Positions 1 through 10,747 of a DNA stretch of 64,000 bases are shown here, piece by piece. Source of the DNA: Sinohyriopsis cumingii (taxonomy: Eukaryota > Mollusca > Bivalvia > Unionida > Unionidae). A program made the position numbers and the translations under genes. The stretch covers positions 135,074,579 to 135,138,578 of the forward strand of contig CM068829.1 in NCBI GenBank assembly GCA_028554795.2. The letters are read 5' to 3'. The stretch's first letter is position 1. The number at the start of each line of letters is the position of its first letter. The notes below the pieces were generated by a model. That model made no database searches. It was not told the origin of the DNA and worked only from the letters and a program-made list of their open reading frames with translations.

Positions 1-311
1 TTATTCAAGTACAAGTCCACTCCACTGAACAAGGAATGCATGAAATTGTTGACGGGAGCTACTGCTTCATCGTCTATAGCACCTCCAGTCTTATCTAGAA
101 TTTTGACTTTCAGGTACAAGTAACTGCTATTCAGATCGATGTAATCTTCGGGCTGTCCTTTGATTTCAAACTCGATGGGAGCGGAATCGGTCAGTGAGGA
201 GACGGGGAGAAATTCCACCCACTGGGATTCTTGCATGGTCATCATGGTAGGGGGCATGGCAAACAGATCCAGTTCCGTCTTGGAACAAGCGCAAGATTCT
301 CGGTGCATCAT
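1..311 (-). CDS. MCP: Major capsid protein (double jelly-roll), N-terminal part, copy A
   Basis: About 103 codons open from the ATG at 311 to the window edge. The product aligns with the start of the copy B and C capsid proteins: a Cys-containing leader, then MPPTMMTMQESQWVEF, a QPEDYIDLNSSYLYLKV strand and the APVNNFMHSLFS segment of the first jelly roll. The stretch between the last two differs from both other copies, in line with a variable surface loop. It lies 20 nt after the pX-like gene, as in the other copies. The remainder is outside the window, so intactness cannot be judged. Confidence 0.9.
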   Translation of the reverse strand, partial: MMHRESCACSKTELDLFAMPPTMMTMQESQWVEFLPVSSLTDSAPIEFEIKGQPEDYIDLNSSYLYLKVKILDKTGGAIDDEAVAPVNNFMHSLFSGVDLYLN

Positions 312-330
312 TTTTTTTTTGTCTCTTTTC

Positions 331-747
331 TCAATAATCGAAAACGTCTAAGTCTCGAACGTTTCTTCTTTTCTTGGCCTTTCTCGCTTGAAGTCTGGTG
401 AAAGGGTGTTTTCTTCGTCGTCTCTTTCTGCCTTGTCCTTGCTGAATGCCTGACTCGGTAGCGTGCAGGGCATTTATAGGTGTTTCTCTTTGGCCTAATA
501 TGTCTTTACCCGTTTGCACAAAGACATTTTTGCCTGCCCTCATGAAGGCTTCTTTAGGGTTTTGTTTGTCGATGATGACATTTTGGAGAAAATCTTTGCC
601 TTGCGTCAGTGCCGCATCTTTCAAGGCGTGCAATCCGCGTGTCACCATCGGTTTCAAAACCGGGGCCACCGAACGAAAGGCCGATTTTAACATGTCTCCT
701 AAACCGTGTCCTCGCTGTCGAGCAACCCCTCTGTACACTGGATACAT
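331..747 (-). CDS. pX-like basic virion protein, copy A
   Basis: An intact 138-residue protein. It has an N-terminal RGVARQRGHGLGD segment, an amphipathic middle (KSAFRSVAPVLKPMVTRGL, then an FLQNVIIDKQNPKEAFM stretch) and a very basic C-terminal tail with RKRRRRKHPF and KAKKRR clusters. Adintovirus-type Polintons carry small basic proteins in this position that have been compared with adenovirus core protein pX/mu; the assignment here rests on position between penton and major capsid and on composition. A role in packaging DNA into the virion is inferred, not shown. Confidence 0.7.
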   Translation of the reverse strand: MYPVYRGVARQRGHGLGDMLKSAFRSVAPVLKPMVTRGLHALKDAALTQGKDFLQNVIIDKQNPKEAFMRAGKNVFVQTGKDILGQRETPINALHATESGIQQGQGRKRRRRKHPFTRLQARKAKKRRNVRDLDVFDY

Positions 748-754
748 GACTTAC

Positions 755-1676
755 TTACGAGTCGTTAGAGAACCGTTTTCGAAAATGGAGTTTCACCGTG
801 ACTTTCCTTTGGTGAATGGAATATTTTGTCCCAGATCTCCTTTTATAGCAATGTTGACCGTGTCCAAATACGACTTACTGACAGGCAAATAGTGAGGATG
901 GACAAATTCGTGTGGACGTGGTAAGTGTTTCCACCTTCCTCGTCAGCGTTCGTGGCAGAATCCACTTTGAAAGGAATGACACGCAGTAACGGTACGGAGG
1001 TGTGTCCCACCACGTTGTACTCCACCACATCGGAATACACGAACATCAAATTCAGTCCTTGGTGCAGTTCTACCGGGGCACGAAATAACTTGCTAAAAGA
1101 CTCGTTGTCGTAAACGATGGGTAATTCGTTTTTCTTGAGCATGGTCTTTTTCATGTCCATGTCTCCGCCCAACATGTCAAACAATTCAGGACAAATTAAA
1201 ATGGACACGATTTTACTTCGTTCAAATTTCATCAAGAAGCGACGAGCTGCTTTGTGGTACTCCATGGTGACACTTTTGTTGACATGCTCCAAAGCTTTCA
1301 GAAACACGACATTAAACCTGGAGGTTATGGTGCTGACCAAATGTTGACCACTAAAATAATAGCCTGGGGGAATGAGCAAGTGATAGGTGGTGTACTTTTG
1401 TGTACGGGTTTTCTTGTCATATTTGACATTGCTATCCATCCACTGTTGCATTTGCTCGTCATGAACTTCCACATCAAAAAAATTTTGATTGGGAAGGACA
1501 TTGAGGACTTCGGTCGGGTGAATCATTTCTACTAAAGCCACTTCCCAATGGGCTTCGTGATCTAACTGGATGGCTTGAGGTAATTTGGCCGTGTAACAGC
1601 ACAACGTGTTGTTGGGAAACACCTCCATGGAACTGTCACTGGGTAAAGTTAAGTAAAATTGGTTTTGGTGACTCAT
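755..1676 (-). pseudogene. Penton-like minor capsid protein, frameshifted, copy A
   Basis: The first three quarters match the copy B penton: the MSHQNQFYLTLPSDSSMEVF start, the HWEVALVEMIHP strand, GYYFSGQHLVS and the PELFDMLGGDM segment. Near 912 a one-base deletion relative to copies B and C changes the frame, and the reading frame runs into an unrelated tail ending at 843; the homologous end in the original frame is at 755. The start is also fused in frame to the upstream membrane-protein gene because of an extra base near 1706. Copy A therefore cannot make a normal penton from this reading frame. Confidence 0.8.
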
Positions 1677-2093
1677 AATTCCAGAGTTCTGTGGCTGTCC
1701 GAAGGGGATATTACTGGACGTCAGAGGCGTGTCTCCGTCTAAAATAGGGTTCTGGTTGTGATTGAAGTGGTGACTGGCACTGGCACTGGACACAAGGTTC
1801 CCGGGGTTCCCGTTCGAGGTGAATTTCAGGGAGGGATTAGGAAGCAGGTAACCGATGCAACTGCTCAATAAAATGGTCCACAATTGTTTGTCTCCTTGTT
1901 GCAAACTCAAATTGGCGATGGCTGCCCCGATGACACAATACACCACGAAGATTTGGCAGAAAAAGACGATTTGCGTTTTAGGCACACGTTCTCCACACCA
2001 CACCCACAAGGGTTGTTTTTGTAAATCTTGCACAGAAGAACTAGGTGAAGGAGGAGTGGTCGACGTAGCTGCGTCTGCTGTGTGAAAAGGCAT
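1674..2093 (-). CDS. Small two-helix membrane protein, copy A
   Basis: About 139 codons from the ATG at 2093, 5 nt after the integrase stop. A Ser/Thr/Pro-rich N terminus is followed by WVWCGERVPKTQ, a hydrophobic helix (IVFFCQIFVVYCVIGAAIANL), a short loop (QQGDKQ), and a second hydrophobic segment ending IGYLLPNPSLK. Proteins of this kind recur beside the penton in animal Polintons; function unknown, a virion-membrane or assembly role is a guess. Here the frame continues without a stop into the penton because of one extra base relative to copy B, so a fusion product is predicted. An upstream GTG is in frame, but ATG at 2093 is the plausible start. Confidence 0.7.
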
Positions 2094-2098
2094 GATGG

Positions 2099-3208
2099 TC
2101 ACTTCTTTTTATAGTCGTTGACTTGCGAAGCGTCGATCCAAGAATCAAAACTGGGCGGATATCCTTTCCAACGTACTTTGACTTCTTTGACACGTCGTTT
2201 GCCCACTTTACGGGTTCTGCGTTCGAGAATGCTTTCGATGTCGTACACGTCGTCTTCTTTTTTGGTCACACGTTGTAACTCGGGCAAATAAAACGTTTCT
2301 TTGAGCACTTCTCCGTTCATGTCTTCCAATTTATAGACGGCAGTATGACGGCCATGCACTCGTCCAGTGACGCGAAACAATTCGGTCGTCCAGTTAGGTA
2401 AGTAACCTTTGTCGAAAGTGCGTTTGGTTTTGCCAATGCGCACCCAATCTCCTACGGCCAACTCTCCATTTTTCTTGGGGACAGCCCTCGTCGGGGACGT
2501 ACCAAACAGGCGCTCAAACACCAACACTTTGTTCTCGGGAGTCACGTCTTGCGGGGCACGTCCGATGCTTTGATGGTAAGATTGGTTGTACGCTTGCACC
2601 AGGTGCGGTAAGATGTCGATGTACTTCAGAGTGTGGTGATGCGTAAAATATTTCCACATGCGTTCTTTCAAAGTGCGTTGAAAACGTTCCACGATGCTGG
2701 CTTTGGTTTCGGGATTCTCGGTGGTAAAAAAATGAATGTCACGTTTCTTTAATTCTTTTTGGAAAGCTTGGTTCAGAAATTCGGTGCCTTTGTCCGTTTG
2801 CCATCGAAGAGGGTGACGACCGCTTTGTTTCAACACCCGTTGCAGGGCTCGCACTAACTCGCTGCTCGATTTGGAAGTCAAGGGCACGACCCAGGCAAAT
2901 TTGGAAAAGACGTCGATGACACAAAACAAATATTTGTAGACACGATTGTAGCTGGCCAAATGAGAGACATCGGCTAAATCGGCTTGCCATTGATGATCGA
3001 TGCCTTCCACTCGGGTGCGACTTCTGGCAAACTTGCGTCGAATGGGTTTGTGTAAAGTGTAGGTAGCTTGTTCTTGTAACCATCGTTGCACTTGAGGTAA
3101 ACGGAGACTTTTCAGTCGCGTTTTGGCAGCACGATACAATTTTTGAACTCCTGCGTAACCTGCAGGATGGGAGGGATCGTAGTAAATGCTGGCTAAGACT
3201 TTTTCCAT
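2099..3208 (-). CDS. INT: Retroviral-type integrase with chromodomain, copy A
   Basis: Intact, 369 residues from the ATG at 3208. The rve-fold core shows the three catalytic acidic residues in WQADLADV, TDKGTEF and the IVERFQRT motif, followed by an SH3-like segment (VGDWVRIGKTK) and a C-terminal chromodomain (YDIESILERR ... VRWKGYPPSFDSWI). Integrases of this family insert Polinton DNA with 6-bp target duplications; the chromodomain is expected to bind modified histone tails and steer insertion. The copies differ by only scattered residues, so this is among the best-preserved genes of the element. Confidence 0.95.
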   Translation of the reverse strand: MEKVLASIYYDPSHPAGYAGVQKLYRAAKTRLKSLRLPQVQRWLQEQATYTLHKPIRRKFARSRTRVEGIDHQWQADLADVSHLASYNRVYKYLFCVIDVFSKFAWVVPLTSKSSSELVRALQRVLKQSGRHPLRWQTDKGTEFLNQAFQKELKKRDIHFFTTENPETKASIVERFQRTLKERMWKYFTHHHTLKYIDILPHLVQAYNQSYHQSIGRAPQDVTPENKVLVFERLFGTSPTRAVPKKNGELAVGDWVRIGKTKRTFDKGYLPNWTTELFRVTGRVHGRHTAVYKLEDMNGEVLKETFYLPELQRVTKKEDDVYDIESILERRTRKVGKRRVKEVKVRWKGYPPSFDSWIDASQVNDYKKK

Positions 3209-3228
3209 TTTTTGTGTTGGTTGGTGTG

Positions 3229-3865
3229 TTAATAAGACACCCACTCTTGGAGGATGCTACTCTTTTTCTCTTGGGGTATTTTCTTGGATTGCAATGCTTT
3301 GCGTGTGCGGCCAGCAATAGGTGTCGAAGAGGAGAAGGATGTCTGAGCGGGGGATATCGGTTCTTGTTTCACTTCTGTCTTCACTTCTGTCTTCACTTTC
3401 TTTTTCTCTGATGAAGAAGGGGTGGCCATCATCTTTTTAATCCATCCAATTCTGGAGGTAGGTGGTGTTGTTAACTTGCGTACTTTTTCTGGTGGAGTTT
3501 GAAACCCTTCCTCTTCTTCTCTTTTTTTCTGTCTTGGTCACGGGTACTGGTGGTACTGGTACTGGTACTGGTGATGGTGCTGGACTTTTCATCAAGGTCT
3601 TAAAATCTTTCAGAGTGGGTAGAGCTGTTTCGTCTAAAGCTTTCTGGTGAAAGAGTTGCAGTCGTTGCAAGAGTTGACCGTACTTTTGCGATTTTTCTGT
3701 TTCGGACAAATCTTGGCGATCCATTAAGGACTGCAATTCGTGTTGTAACTGGGATATCTCGCTCAAATGGGGATTGGGAGGTAAATGCGGGGTGTGTTGT
3801 TCTTGCCACCGATGGTATTCCATCCATCGTTTGTAAGGCACTAAAGCTAGTTTTCGTCCTTCCAT
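3229..3865 (-). pseudogene. Proline/lysine-rich virion-type protein, frameshifted, copy A
   Basis: The N-terminal part (MEGRKLALVPYKRWMEYHRWQ, then a coiled-coil-like HELQSLMDRQDLSETEK segment) and the C-terminal part (KVKTEVKTEVKQEPISP and an end in WVSY) lie in two frames; in copy B they form one 211-residue protein. The break is near 3525 in a T-rich stretch after a PVPVPV repeat. Function is unknown; its place in the late block beside the integrase suggests a minor virion or assembly protein. No known domain is recognised. Confidence 0.75.
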
Positions 3866-3913
3866 GGGGTTGTCAGGGGTCGATTCTGAGATCTTGGAAC
3901 TTCCGAGGCCTTT

Positions 3914-4301
3914 TTATCTTGCTCCCACCAGTCCTCCCAACATGGTTCCCAAGACTCCTTTCAGTATGGGGCCTAACAAGAGAGGTAAAATACCTCCACG
4001 TTGCACTAACATCTTCTTTTTTTGACGAATGGGAATTTTCTTTTGAACCATTTGGCGAAGAACGTGACGATGTTTGCCTAAGCATTGTTTCTGGTGTTTG
4101 GACAAAGGGATCGTGCCTTTCAAAACGTTCAAACAACATTCGCACACGGTATCGATGACCTCTTTGGAGGCTGTTTGAATGAGTTTTTTTTCGTAGGGGT
4201 GGAGAAGCTTTGGACAGGACAGATAACATGTCCCCATGTTTGGCTAAACGTGGTGGCAGTCCTTTCCTTTTCTTTCCTTGGGGTTTTCTGGAGGGTGACA
4301 T
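3914..4301 (-). pseudogene. Small basic virion-type protein with Gly-rich hydrophobic tail, frameshifted, copy A
   Basis: The homologue of the intact 128-residue gene of copies B and C. A homopolymer of eight T near 4190 (seven in copy B) splits it: the first part encodes MSPSRKPQGKKRKGLPPRL, the second the Cys pair segment CECCLNVLKGTIPLSK and the tail GGILPLLLGPILKGVLGTM. The hydrophobic glycine-rich C terminus after basic helices recalls membrane-active or core virion proteins of adenovirus-like viruses, but I cannot assign a function. Confidence 0.75.
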
Positions 4302-4360
4302 CTTTGAGTCTTCAGGAGCACCAAAAAAACACTGATACCCGACTTGGTCACAGGCCTTTT

Positions 4361-5281
4361 TTATACTGGAACGCTTCGCCACTGATTGTCTTTACTTCGT
4401 ATCAGTTTGAGGACAGGCATGACACGTCGTGCAGGGGTACGTAACGGACTAAATCGAGCCAGTTCTTGCTTGGACAAATCCAGTAAACTTTGTAACATGC
4501 CCGATCTTTCTTGAACTTTGATTTTGGGAGAAGGTACTTTGTGAGCAGCAGCCACTGCCACTAAATTGGAAGGTCCTGCCACTGGGGAAGTTCTTTTGGG
4601 GGTCATCAACGGAGAAGTTCTTGGTGTGATCAACGTCTCCAAGTACTCTTCAGTTCTGGGTGTCATTAACGGAGAAGTGGACAAACGTGAAGCTGCCGGA
4701 GACGCAGTCACCGCCGTGGCAGGTCGTAGTTTGCGAGTGTAAGGTTGCGTCCTGGCCGAAGTGCCTCTCTTGCGACTAGTTTTCTGTGGACTTTTCTTTT
4801 TCTGGGGGCTTCTTTTCTTTTTCCGGGGAGATGGTGGTGTCTGGTCAGAGGAGGGTCCTGCCACTGGAGAAGTTCTCCTTGGGGACCTGGTCTTTTTCTT
4901 CTTGGGGCTTCGTTGGACTTTTGTCTTGGGGATAACTTTGGGGGCATTAGGATCCCATCTTAAGAGTGAGCGAATGATGACCCCTCCTAGAGTACCGCTC
5001 CCTCCAGGTTTCAAAATGATTTGTTTTTTGGTTTGAGTGTCGATGCGGGGATCGGCCAGTTGGACCAAAGCGACTTTGTTTCGATCGAAAAAGCGTTTGG
5101 TTTGATGAGGAATCTGAATGATTCCTTGGAGTAATTGACGTGCCGTCACCGTGAACCATCGTAAGATTTCTTTGAGACTAGCTTCTAAGACACGAGCTCG
5201 TCTTTGTGGATCTTTTTCTCGACTGATGCCATACAAGGCACGAATCAATTTGACGGGAAGATGCGACTGAAGGGACGTCAT
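4361..5281 (-). CDS. Large basic SP/RK-rich virion-type protein, copy A
   Basis: Intact here (306 residues from the ATG at 5281), frameshifted in copies B and C. A structured N-terminal third (MTSLQSHLPVKLIRALYGIS, VTARQLLQGIIQIPHQTKRF, and KPGGSGTLGGVIIRSLL) is followed by a low-complexity middle of repeated SPKKKKTRSP-type and TSPLMTP blocks, and a conserved end (LLDLSKQELARFSPLRTPARR). The basic SPKK-like repeats resemble DNA-condensing tails of histones and core proteins; DNA packaging in the virion is the likely but unproven role. Confidence 0.75.
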   Translation of the reverse strand: MTSLQSHLPVKLIRALYGISREKDPQRRARVLEASLKEILRWFTVTARQLLQGIIQIPHQTKRFFDRNKVALVQLADPRIDTQTKKQIILKPGGSGTLGGVIIRSLLRWDPNAPKVIPKTKVQRSPKKKKTRSPRRTSPVAGPSSDQTPPSPRKKKRSPQKKKSPQKTSRKRGTSARTQPYTRKLRPATAVTASPAASRLSTSPLMTPRTEEYLETLITPRTSPLMTPKRTSPVAGPSNLVAVAAAHKVPSPKIKVQERSGMLQSLLDLSKQELARFSPLRTPARRVMPVLKLIRSKDNQWRSVPV

Positions 5282-5336
5282 GTTCGCACTGAGAGTGAGA
5301 CAGACGAAAAAGGGTCTGAGGTTTTTATAGATTTTT

Positions 5337-6080
5337 TTATGGGGAGGGAAATGAATTCGAGGACGGAGACGTGTACAGGACAGGCCCTCCATCTTGGCAC
5401 CAGTAGTGAAACAAGTTGGTACGAAATCGCAAATCCTCGGGAGTCGTAGGTTTCAAATCGACGAGTAAATAGGCGTATGGCGTTTGAGTGGCATCGTCGT
5501 ACGCCTGAGTCAGCCAAGGCGTTCCTAACTGTTTGGCTAAGACTTGCACTTGCGATTTATCTCGAGGGCTTTTAAACAAGACCACGTAATGCGCATTGAG
5601 ACTGATGGTGCGATGGGCTTTACTTTGTTGAAACAAATTTTGGGTGATGTAAACGACACTGGCATTACGGTGATGCCCTTTGCGCGTGAACCACAGTATA
5701 ATTTCTTCTTCGTCTTCTCCTAACATGTCGTCGAAAATGACCAAATGGGTTAGACGGGAGTCAGAGACGATGCCATCGTCTTCTTTAGGAATGCCTTCCA
5801 CAAACACGATGGAATCGCCTTGACTTTCTCGCAAGAGGCTGTACGCCGATTGCCACTCTTTGTAACACCACACGATTCGTTGAGGGGGCCGATCGATCAA
5901 ATGATGTTTATGTTCGATCAAACGTTTGACGAATTCGGTTTTGCCTGAACCGCTAGGTCCAGCAATGAGCATGTTAAAGGGATGGCGAAGATACAAAGCC
6001 TCCCAACTGGCACGATCTAAGTGTTCGTCGATGACTTTGACAGTAGAGGAAGAGGGAGCAGAGACAGCAGAGGTAGCCAT
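5337..6080 (-). CDS. ATP: DNA-packaging ATPase (FtsK/HerA-type), copy A
   Basis: Intact, 247 residues from the ATG at 6080 in a good context (ACCATGG). The P-loop GPSGSGKTEF lies at residues 41-50 and the Walker B segment LVIFDDML near 113-120, followed by a YITQNLFQQ sensor-like segment. This is the A32/FtsK-HerA-type ATPase that pumps genomic DNA into capsids in Polintons and related viruses. A TATATAAAC promoter lies about 50 nt upstream, overlapping the poly(A)-signal region of the preceding gene. Confidence 0.93.
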   Translation of the reverse strand: MATSAVSAPSSSTVKVIDEHLDRASWEALYLRHPFNMLIAGPSGSGKTEFVKRLIEHKHHLIDRPPQRIVWCYKEWQSAYSLLRESQGDSIVFVEGIPKEDDGIVSDSRLTHLVIFDDMLGEDEEEIILWFTRKGHHRNASVVYITQNLFQQSKAHRTISLNAHYVVLFKSPRDKSQVQVLAKQLGTPWLTQAYDDATQTPYAYLLVDLKPTTPEDLRFRTNLFHYWCQDGGPVLYTSPSSNSFPSP

Positions 6081-6093
6081 GGTGTGAGAAATG

Positions 6094-6545
6094 TCACTTG
6101 TGACACGAAAAACAAACAAGACAAGAGTTTATATACTTTTTCAGAACACGTTTATTAAATGTTTCAAACATGAATACGAAAGACAAGTACAATAATAAAA
6201 GGCACATGATAACCATGAACGTGGAATAAACACACGTGTCTGTACAACATATTTTGAGTAAAGTTCTAACTAGTTCTATAGTAGGGGTAAGGTCACACAA
6301 GTGTCCTCCCGAAAGGGTCTTTCAGGCCTGTCCACGACAGTCCTGTCCTGGGTGACGGGTTCTTCTGGCACCATCACTAACACAGGTTGAAAAGTAACTT
6401 TTTTCCTTGAATAACTCTCGTGCATACTGGGCCACCTCTTGTGTCCAAGCCTCAAAACCCTGGTCTCGGTGATGTCCAACATTTGACTCCTAACCAATCT
6501 GGTTTCTTCTTCGTCAACGACATGGTAAGTTACTTCAATGAACAA
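6094..6545 (-). pseudogene. Remnant of the C-terminal membrane accessory gene, copy A
   Basis: The KVTFQPVLVMVPEEPVT and RPERPFREDTCVTL segments match the accessory membrane protein of copies B and C, and a hydrophobic stretch (MVIMCLLLLYLSFVFMF) lies in a second frame, so the gene is frameshifted near 6285. Its upstream side is fused to the last few bases of the BIR gene region (TTGAAGTAACTT) directly after the PolB end, marking an internal deletion that removed the BIR gene, the MDTL genes and the two small genes present in copies B and C. Confidence 0.7.
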
Positions 6546-6549
6546 TGAA

Positions 6550-9500
6550 CTATCGATCTTGCCTAGGGTTCCTTTTCATATACAGACCAATACCAACGTG
6601 ACCGTACGGTAAGGTGAAGTGATTGGGAAGTCGCACTCGCTTCTGGTATACAATTTGATAGACTTTTTCCAAGGGTCGACTGACGATGTGGTGAGTGGGT
6701 AAACGTACAATCTTGTTCGGTTGATAGGTGGTCACTTTAAAGTTTCCATCCTCTCCCGATTGCAAGGCTTCTTTCAATACCCCAAAGTTGACCACTCGAC
6801 TGGTACGATGATTCAGAGTCAGTCCTTTCACTTTGCACGTCGTGTGCACTTCTCCTTGTTTGTCCCGGTATTCGTAGCCGTAATTTTTGGGACCACCATT
6901 GACGAAACTTAGAATCTTGTCGTCGGGATGCTCGTCTGTCGAGGCTCCTAAACGGTCTCCTTCGATGTCAGGGTGCTGTTGAATCGGGTGATGGATGTAA
7001 ATGCAACTGTCCGTGTCAAAGTACAGGACGCGCTCTTCTAACAGTTCTAAAGCTTCGTACAATTTTAAGCGAGCATGAGCTGTCACGTAAGCCGCAATGA
7101 TGACGTTTCCAAAAGGGTCGTCTTGTACAAAGTCCAGATCTTCTTCGTAATTGACCAAGATCAAATCCTCTCGAACGACGTCCACGTGTTTCATGTATTT
7201 GGTTTTGTCGTGAATCATCTGGAAGTAGCGGGAAGGTTCTGTCAAATATTCCGTCTTGGGTAAACACGGTCGTTGTGCCATTTTACCCCACAAGCAATTT
7301 AACATCACTTTGGCAAACGATCGCCTGCCTTCGTTTTTTTCGATGTGGTCTAAAGAGATGCCTTCTTGTGCGTAGTATTTCTCTTTGAATTGTATTTGGT
7401 CTTCGGGAGTGTGACACCAGGAAGGATAGCCGCTGGCTTCTTGTTTCAGTTTCAAAAAGGCATCCACGTAGTCAGCGAAAATGCCTTTCTGAGTAGGGTC
7501 ACCCTTGTGGTACTGTTGTGTCTTGGGAAAGTGGCAAATTTCGTACACTTCTAACAGTTGGTATCCCATGTCCAGAGCTTTGAACAATTCCACGCTGACC
7601 CAGGTTCCCGTCAAGGCACGTTCTTCCTGGCTGTGATGGCAAGGTTGGTCCTGGTTGCACGTTTCGGCACAAGTACGGCACAACGGAAACATCAGTTTGC
7701 CTTGACAATGGTGAGGTAAGACGGGATGGTATAGGTTCGTGGGAGGCAAAACTTTACACTTGATCAAGCCTTCGTATTGTCGAATGTTTTTCAGGTCGAT
7801 GTGTTCCGTTAACAATTGCGGGTGCCCTACAGGAAAGCGACAATATTTGCACACGTAGGGATACAGCGAACACACGTCCAAGTATTTCATTTCTTCTCCT
7901 TTCTCTTCGTCGGCTTGGTACAGCAAACAGGTGGCATTGGTCCTTCCTCCGTACAAACTATCCCTCGGGTTCAGCGGGTCCATGAACTGGTAACTTTCCA
8001 CGAGGCGTTTAAACTCGGGATCGGTTTTCAAATGGTGATCGTACTCGTGTTCCACATTTTCACCACTTGGTATCCTTGCTGTTCTAACTTTAGGCGTCGC
8101 TGACAAGTGTCCTGGTACAAGTCTTCCATGGTTCGTTGTAAAAACTGATTTTTAGTGCCACGGTCAGGGTAACAGACGAGACATCCGTGAAATAAGCAAC
8201 CGTTAAACTCGTACACGATCTTGGGGTTTTCTAAGTCCCAGCCATCTACCGAATACGTTCCGATGGTCTTTTCGCCACCTCCGTTGCGGGCATGCTGAAT
8301 CCATTTGTCTCCTTGTCGCACAAGTAATGTAACCAACGTAGGGCTTTGACCGAGTATTGACGCTTGACATAGTGGGTCGTTTGAGGACTGATGACAGCCA
8401 CGGTGTTTTCAGGCATGAATCGTTGGCGGTACACTAAGGAACACGCTTTGGCAATGGTGCAAGCTTCTTTCAAAGGATCGACCCCTCCGTGTTCCATGAA
8501 CAGTTCTCGAAATTTTCCACAGCAACGCCGTAAAATGTCCACGTCGGAACGACAATACTTTAACATTTCTTCCTGAAAGTCGAAAGGGTCCGAGGCGTGA
8601 GCTTGGTACCAAGCGTAGAAAGCTTCTCGTTGTTCGGTACGCATGTTGTCGGGGTCGTAATAGTGAGCCTCAGGCAAATGGGGTAGAACAGCATGTTGAT
8701 TGGCTTCCGTATTGAAAAAGTGTGGAAAGTACCCTTTAGCCATTTCTGTCATTCCAAACGTTTTAGGCATTCGGCTCAAAGGCATGGCCAAGTAACTCAT
8801 CGAATCTTTAAACTGTACTTGTCCCACTTGCATGAAAATGATTTTGGCTCCGTTCAAAATCACTTTAGGACGTTCAGTGCCATGTTCCGTATAGTACCTC
8901 AAAAGAAACTGTCCATCGTATCCGGAGAAATTGTGAGCCATCACCGTGGCATGACGATGACAATCTCCGTAACGCTCGATGTCCTCTTGGCTCCACGTCT
9001 TGTCGATGGGGTCTAAGACCCATTGGGCAAAATCGGCTAACGTGTTTGGTCCCCGAAAGATTTTTTCACGCCCTCCAGGAATCTTGCTGCAGTGAGGGCA
9101 ATGACTGAAGATAGGTTCTTGAATGCACTTCTCGCACGCTCGATGAGCCACGCAGAAATTAAGGATGTGAATGCCAGTCTCTTGCATGCATTCGAAATCG
9201 AAAAAGATGAAATTGCCTTTCTTCTTGTGACCGTCCTCTTTCTCTGGTGGGGGTTGGTATTTTTGCACGTAGCATTCGTGTTCCAAGTCCACGATGTGGT
9301 GACAAATGTGACATTTTTTCTTTCCTCGACATACGTGTGCCTTGGCATTGTTGGTAAGTATGCCTTGTCCACAGGTAGGGCACAATCTCAAGAGTTGACA
9401 AGCACATTTCTGCTGTGAACCTTGCGTCTTCAGATGTTGCTGGTAACAGGCAGGGCTGACAAACGTACGCAGACAAGTTGAACAAGGCACTGGTTCTTCG

Positions 9501-10612
9501 CTCAGACAGGGTGGAGAGGCCAAACATCCTGGGCATTTCAATCCACAATGCTTGTGTTGCTCTCGATTGTTATAACCATAATCACATTTCTCACAATAAT
9601 AACCGTATCCCAGGAATCCAGTGATACTGGTAATGGTATCGAAATGGTCATCGTGATGATAGACATGAATGTATTTTCCGTCCTTAAAGTCTTGGCCTCG
9701 AAATAACAGAGACCCGCGCATTTCTTGAGGGTGCACTTTCAAGGTGTATCGTGGAGCTAGGGCATCTTGCAATTTTTGCATCTCAGGAATGCCACAGGGT
9801 GTGTCTTTGGACAGGCCAGCTTGTTGCAACAGGAGTTCTGCTTCGTTTCTTTGTTTGGTTCGGTTCGATTTTCGAATGTTCTCCCAGGTTCTTTTCCATT
9901 CTACTGTGTCGTTCTTGTTGGCATAGGTTCGTCCCACCACGATGGCACGGGCTAAGCACATCTGGTCTTGAGGGTTGTTAATTCGGACGAGACTCTTTTT
10001 GGTGTTGCGAAGGTCGTCCACCAATAACATCTTTTTGCGTCCAGTCCCTTGAGGAAGAGAGACGTGAGCCATTTTCAGTGTGGCTTTACCATCGGTGATG
10101 TCAAACTGGTCATTAGATTGTTGTACGTGTTGAATCTTGTCCATGACTTTGGAAGGGGTTAGTTCTGCGGGTCTGCTAAACTCGATCCAAACAGGGGATT
10201 TCAAACCGTCGTGATCTATGGATAGTGTCAAGCGATCGTCTTCTTTGGGTTGACATTGTCGCTTGAGTGAGGTGAGCAAAGAATCCCACATCTCGGTGAT
10301 AAACCCTTCTGCTTTCTCCAAGGGTACGTCGGCCTTGAAATCTTTAAACTTCACCGTGTAGGTGTAAGCCGTGGTTCTAAATTTTCTAGAGGAGCGCTTT
10401 TCCGTCTCTCGAATGGAATAGTACTTTTCAGGGTTGACTAAGGGTGGTGAACTTGGTTTAGAGGGTTCGGATTCTGGTTCACTCATGTCCTCTTCAAAAT
10501 CACTGGCATGAATTTGTGCCAAGATTTCAGCCCTGGTACGAGGCGATAGATCACGTTTCTGCCTCTTACTTTCTTCTTCTTCTTTCTTCTCGAATGAATG
10601 GGATCGTTTCAT
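6550..10612 (-). pseudogene. POLB: Protein-primed family B DNA polymerase with two frameshifts, copy A
   Basis: Collinear over its full length with the 1350-residue copy B polymerase. The N-terminal part including the Cys-rich region and the three exonuclease motifs is open from 10612 to about 8310. A one-base deletion there ends the frame at 8246; a second near 8055 returns to the polymerase frame, which continues to the stop at 6550 with intact SLYP, NCLWGK and YFDTDS motifs. Both frameshifts fall on either side of the Vsr-like insert between exonuclease and palm. The start shares a divergent promoter with the zinc-knuckle gene at 10748. Confidence 0.93.
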
Positions 10613-10747
10613 CTTGAGTGCAAAACGTCAAATGACTCAAGTTTAAACACCACAGACTAATTTATAGTCTTGGCAAACCAGCGTATATAAAAAGGGTGTG
10701 TGTCTTGTCCTTTCACTATTCATTTCACTCTCAAGCCGAGTACAACG
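10613..10747. promoter_or_regulatory. Divergent PolB / zinc-knuckle promoter, copy A
   Basis: A 135-bp gap between head-to-head starts. It holds TATATAAAAAG at 10684-10694 for the rightward gene, a TATAGTC/TTTATAG box near 10660 for PolB, and the AP-1-like palindrome TGACTCA at 10633-10639, which is at the same place in copies B and C. The TATA box lies downstream of nothing but upstream of both possible ATGs at 10700 and 10748; expected initiation near 10715 makes the ATG at 10748 the real start. Confidence 0.6.

Noticed and set aside
446..892. Long plus-strand open frame opposite the pX-like and penton genes
   Set aside because: It is the complement of conserved coding sequence, is repeated only because the real genes are conserved, and has no promoter or family match.
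10700..10747. Upstream in-frame ATG of the zinc-knuckle gene (MSCPF start)
   Set aside because: It lies about 10 nt after the TATA box, before the expected transcription start; the next ATG (10748, 26960, 63187) is used instead.
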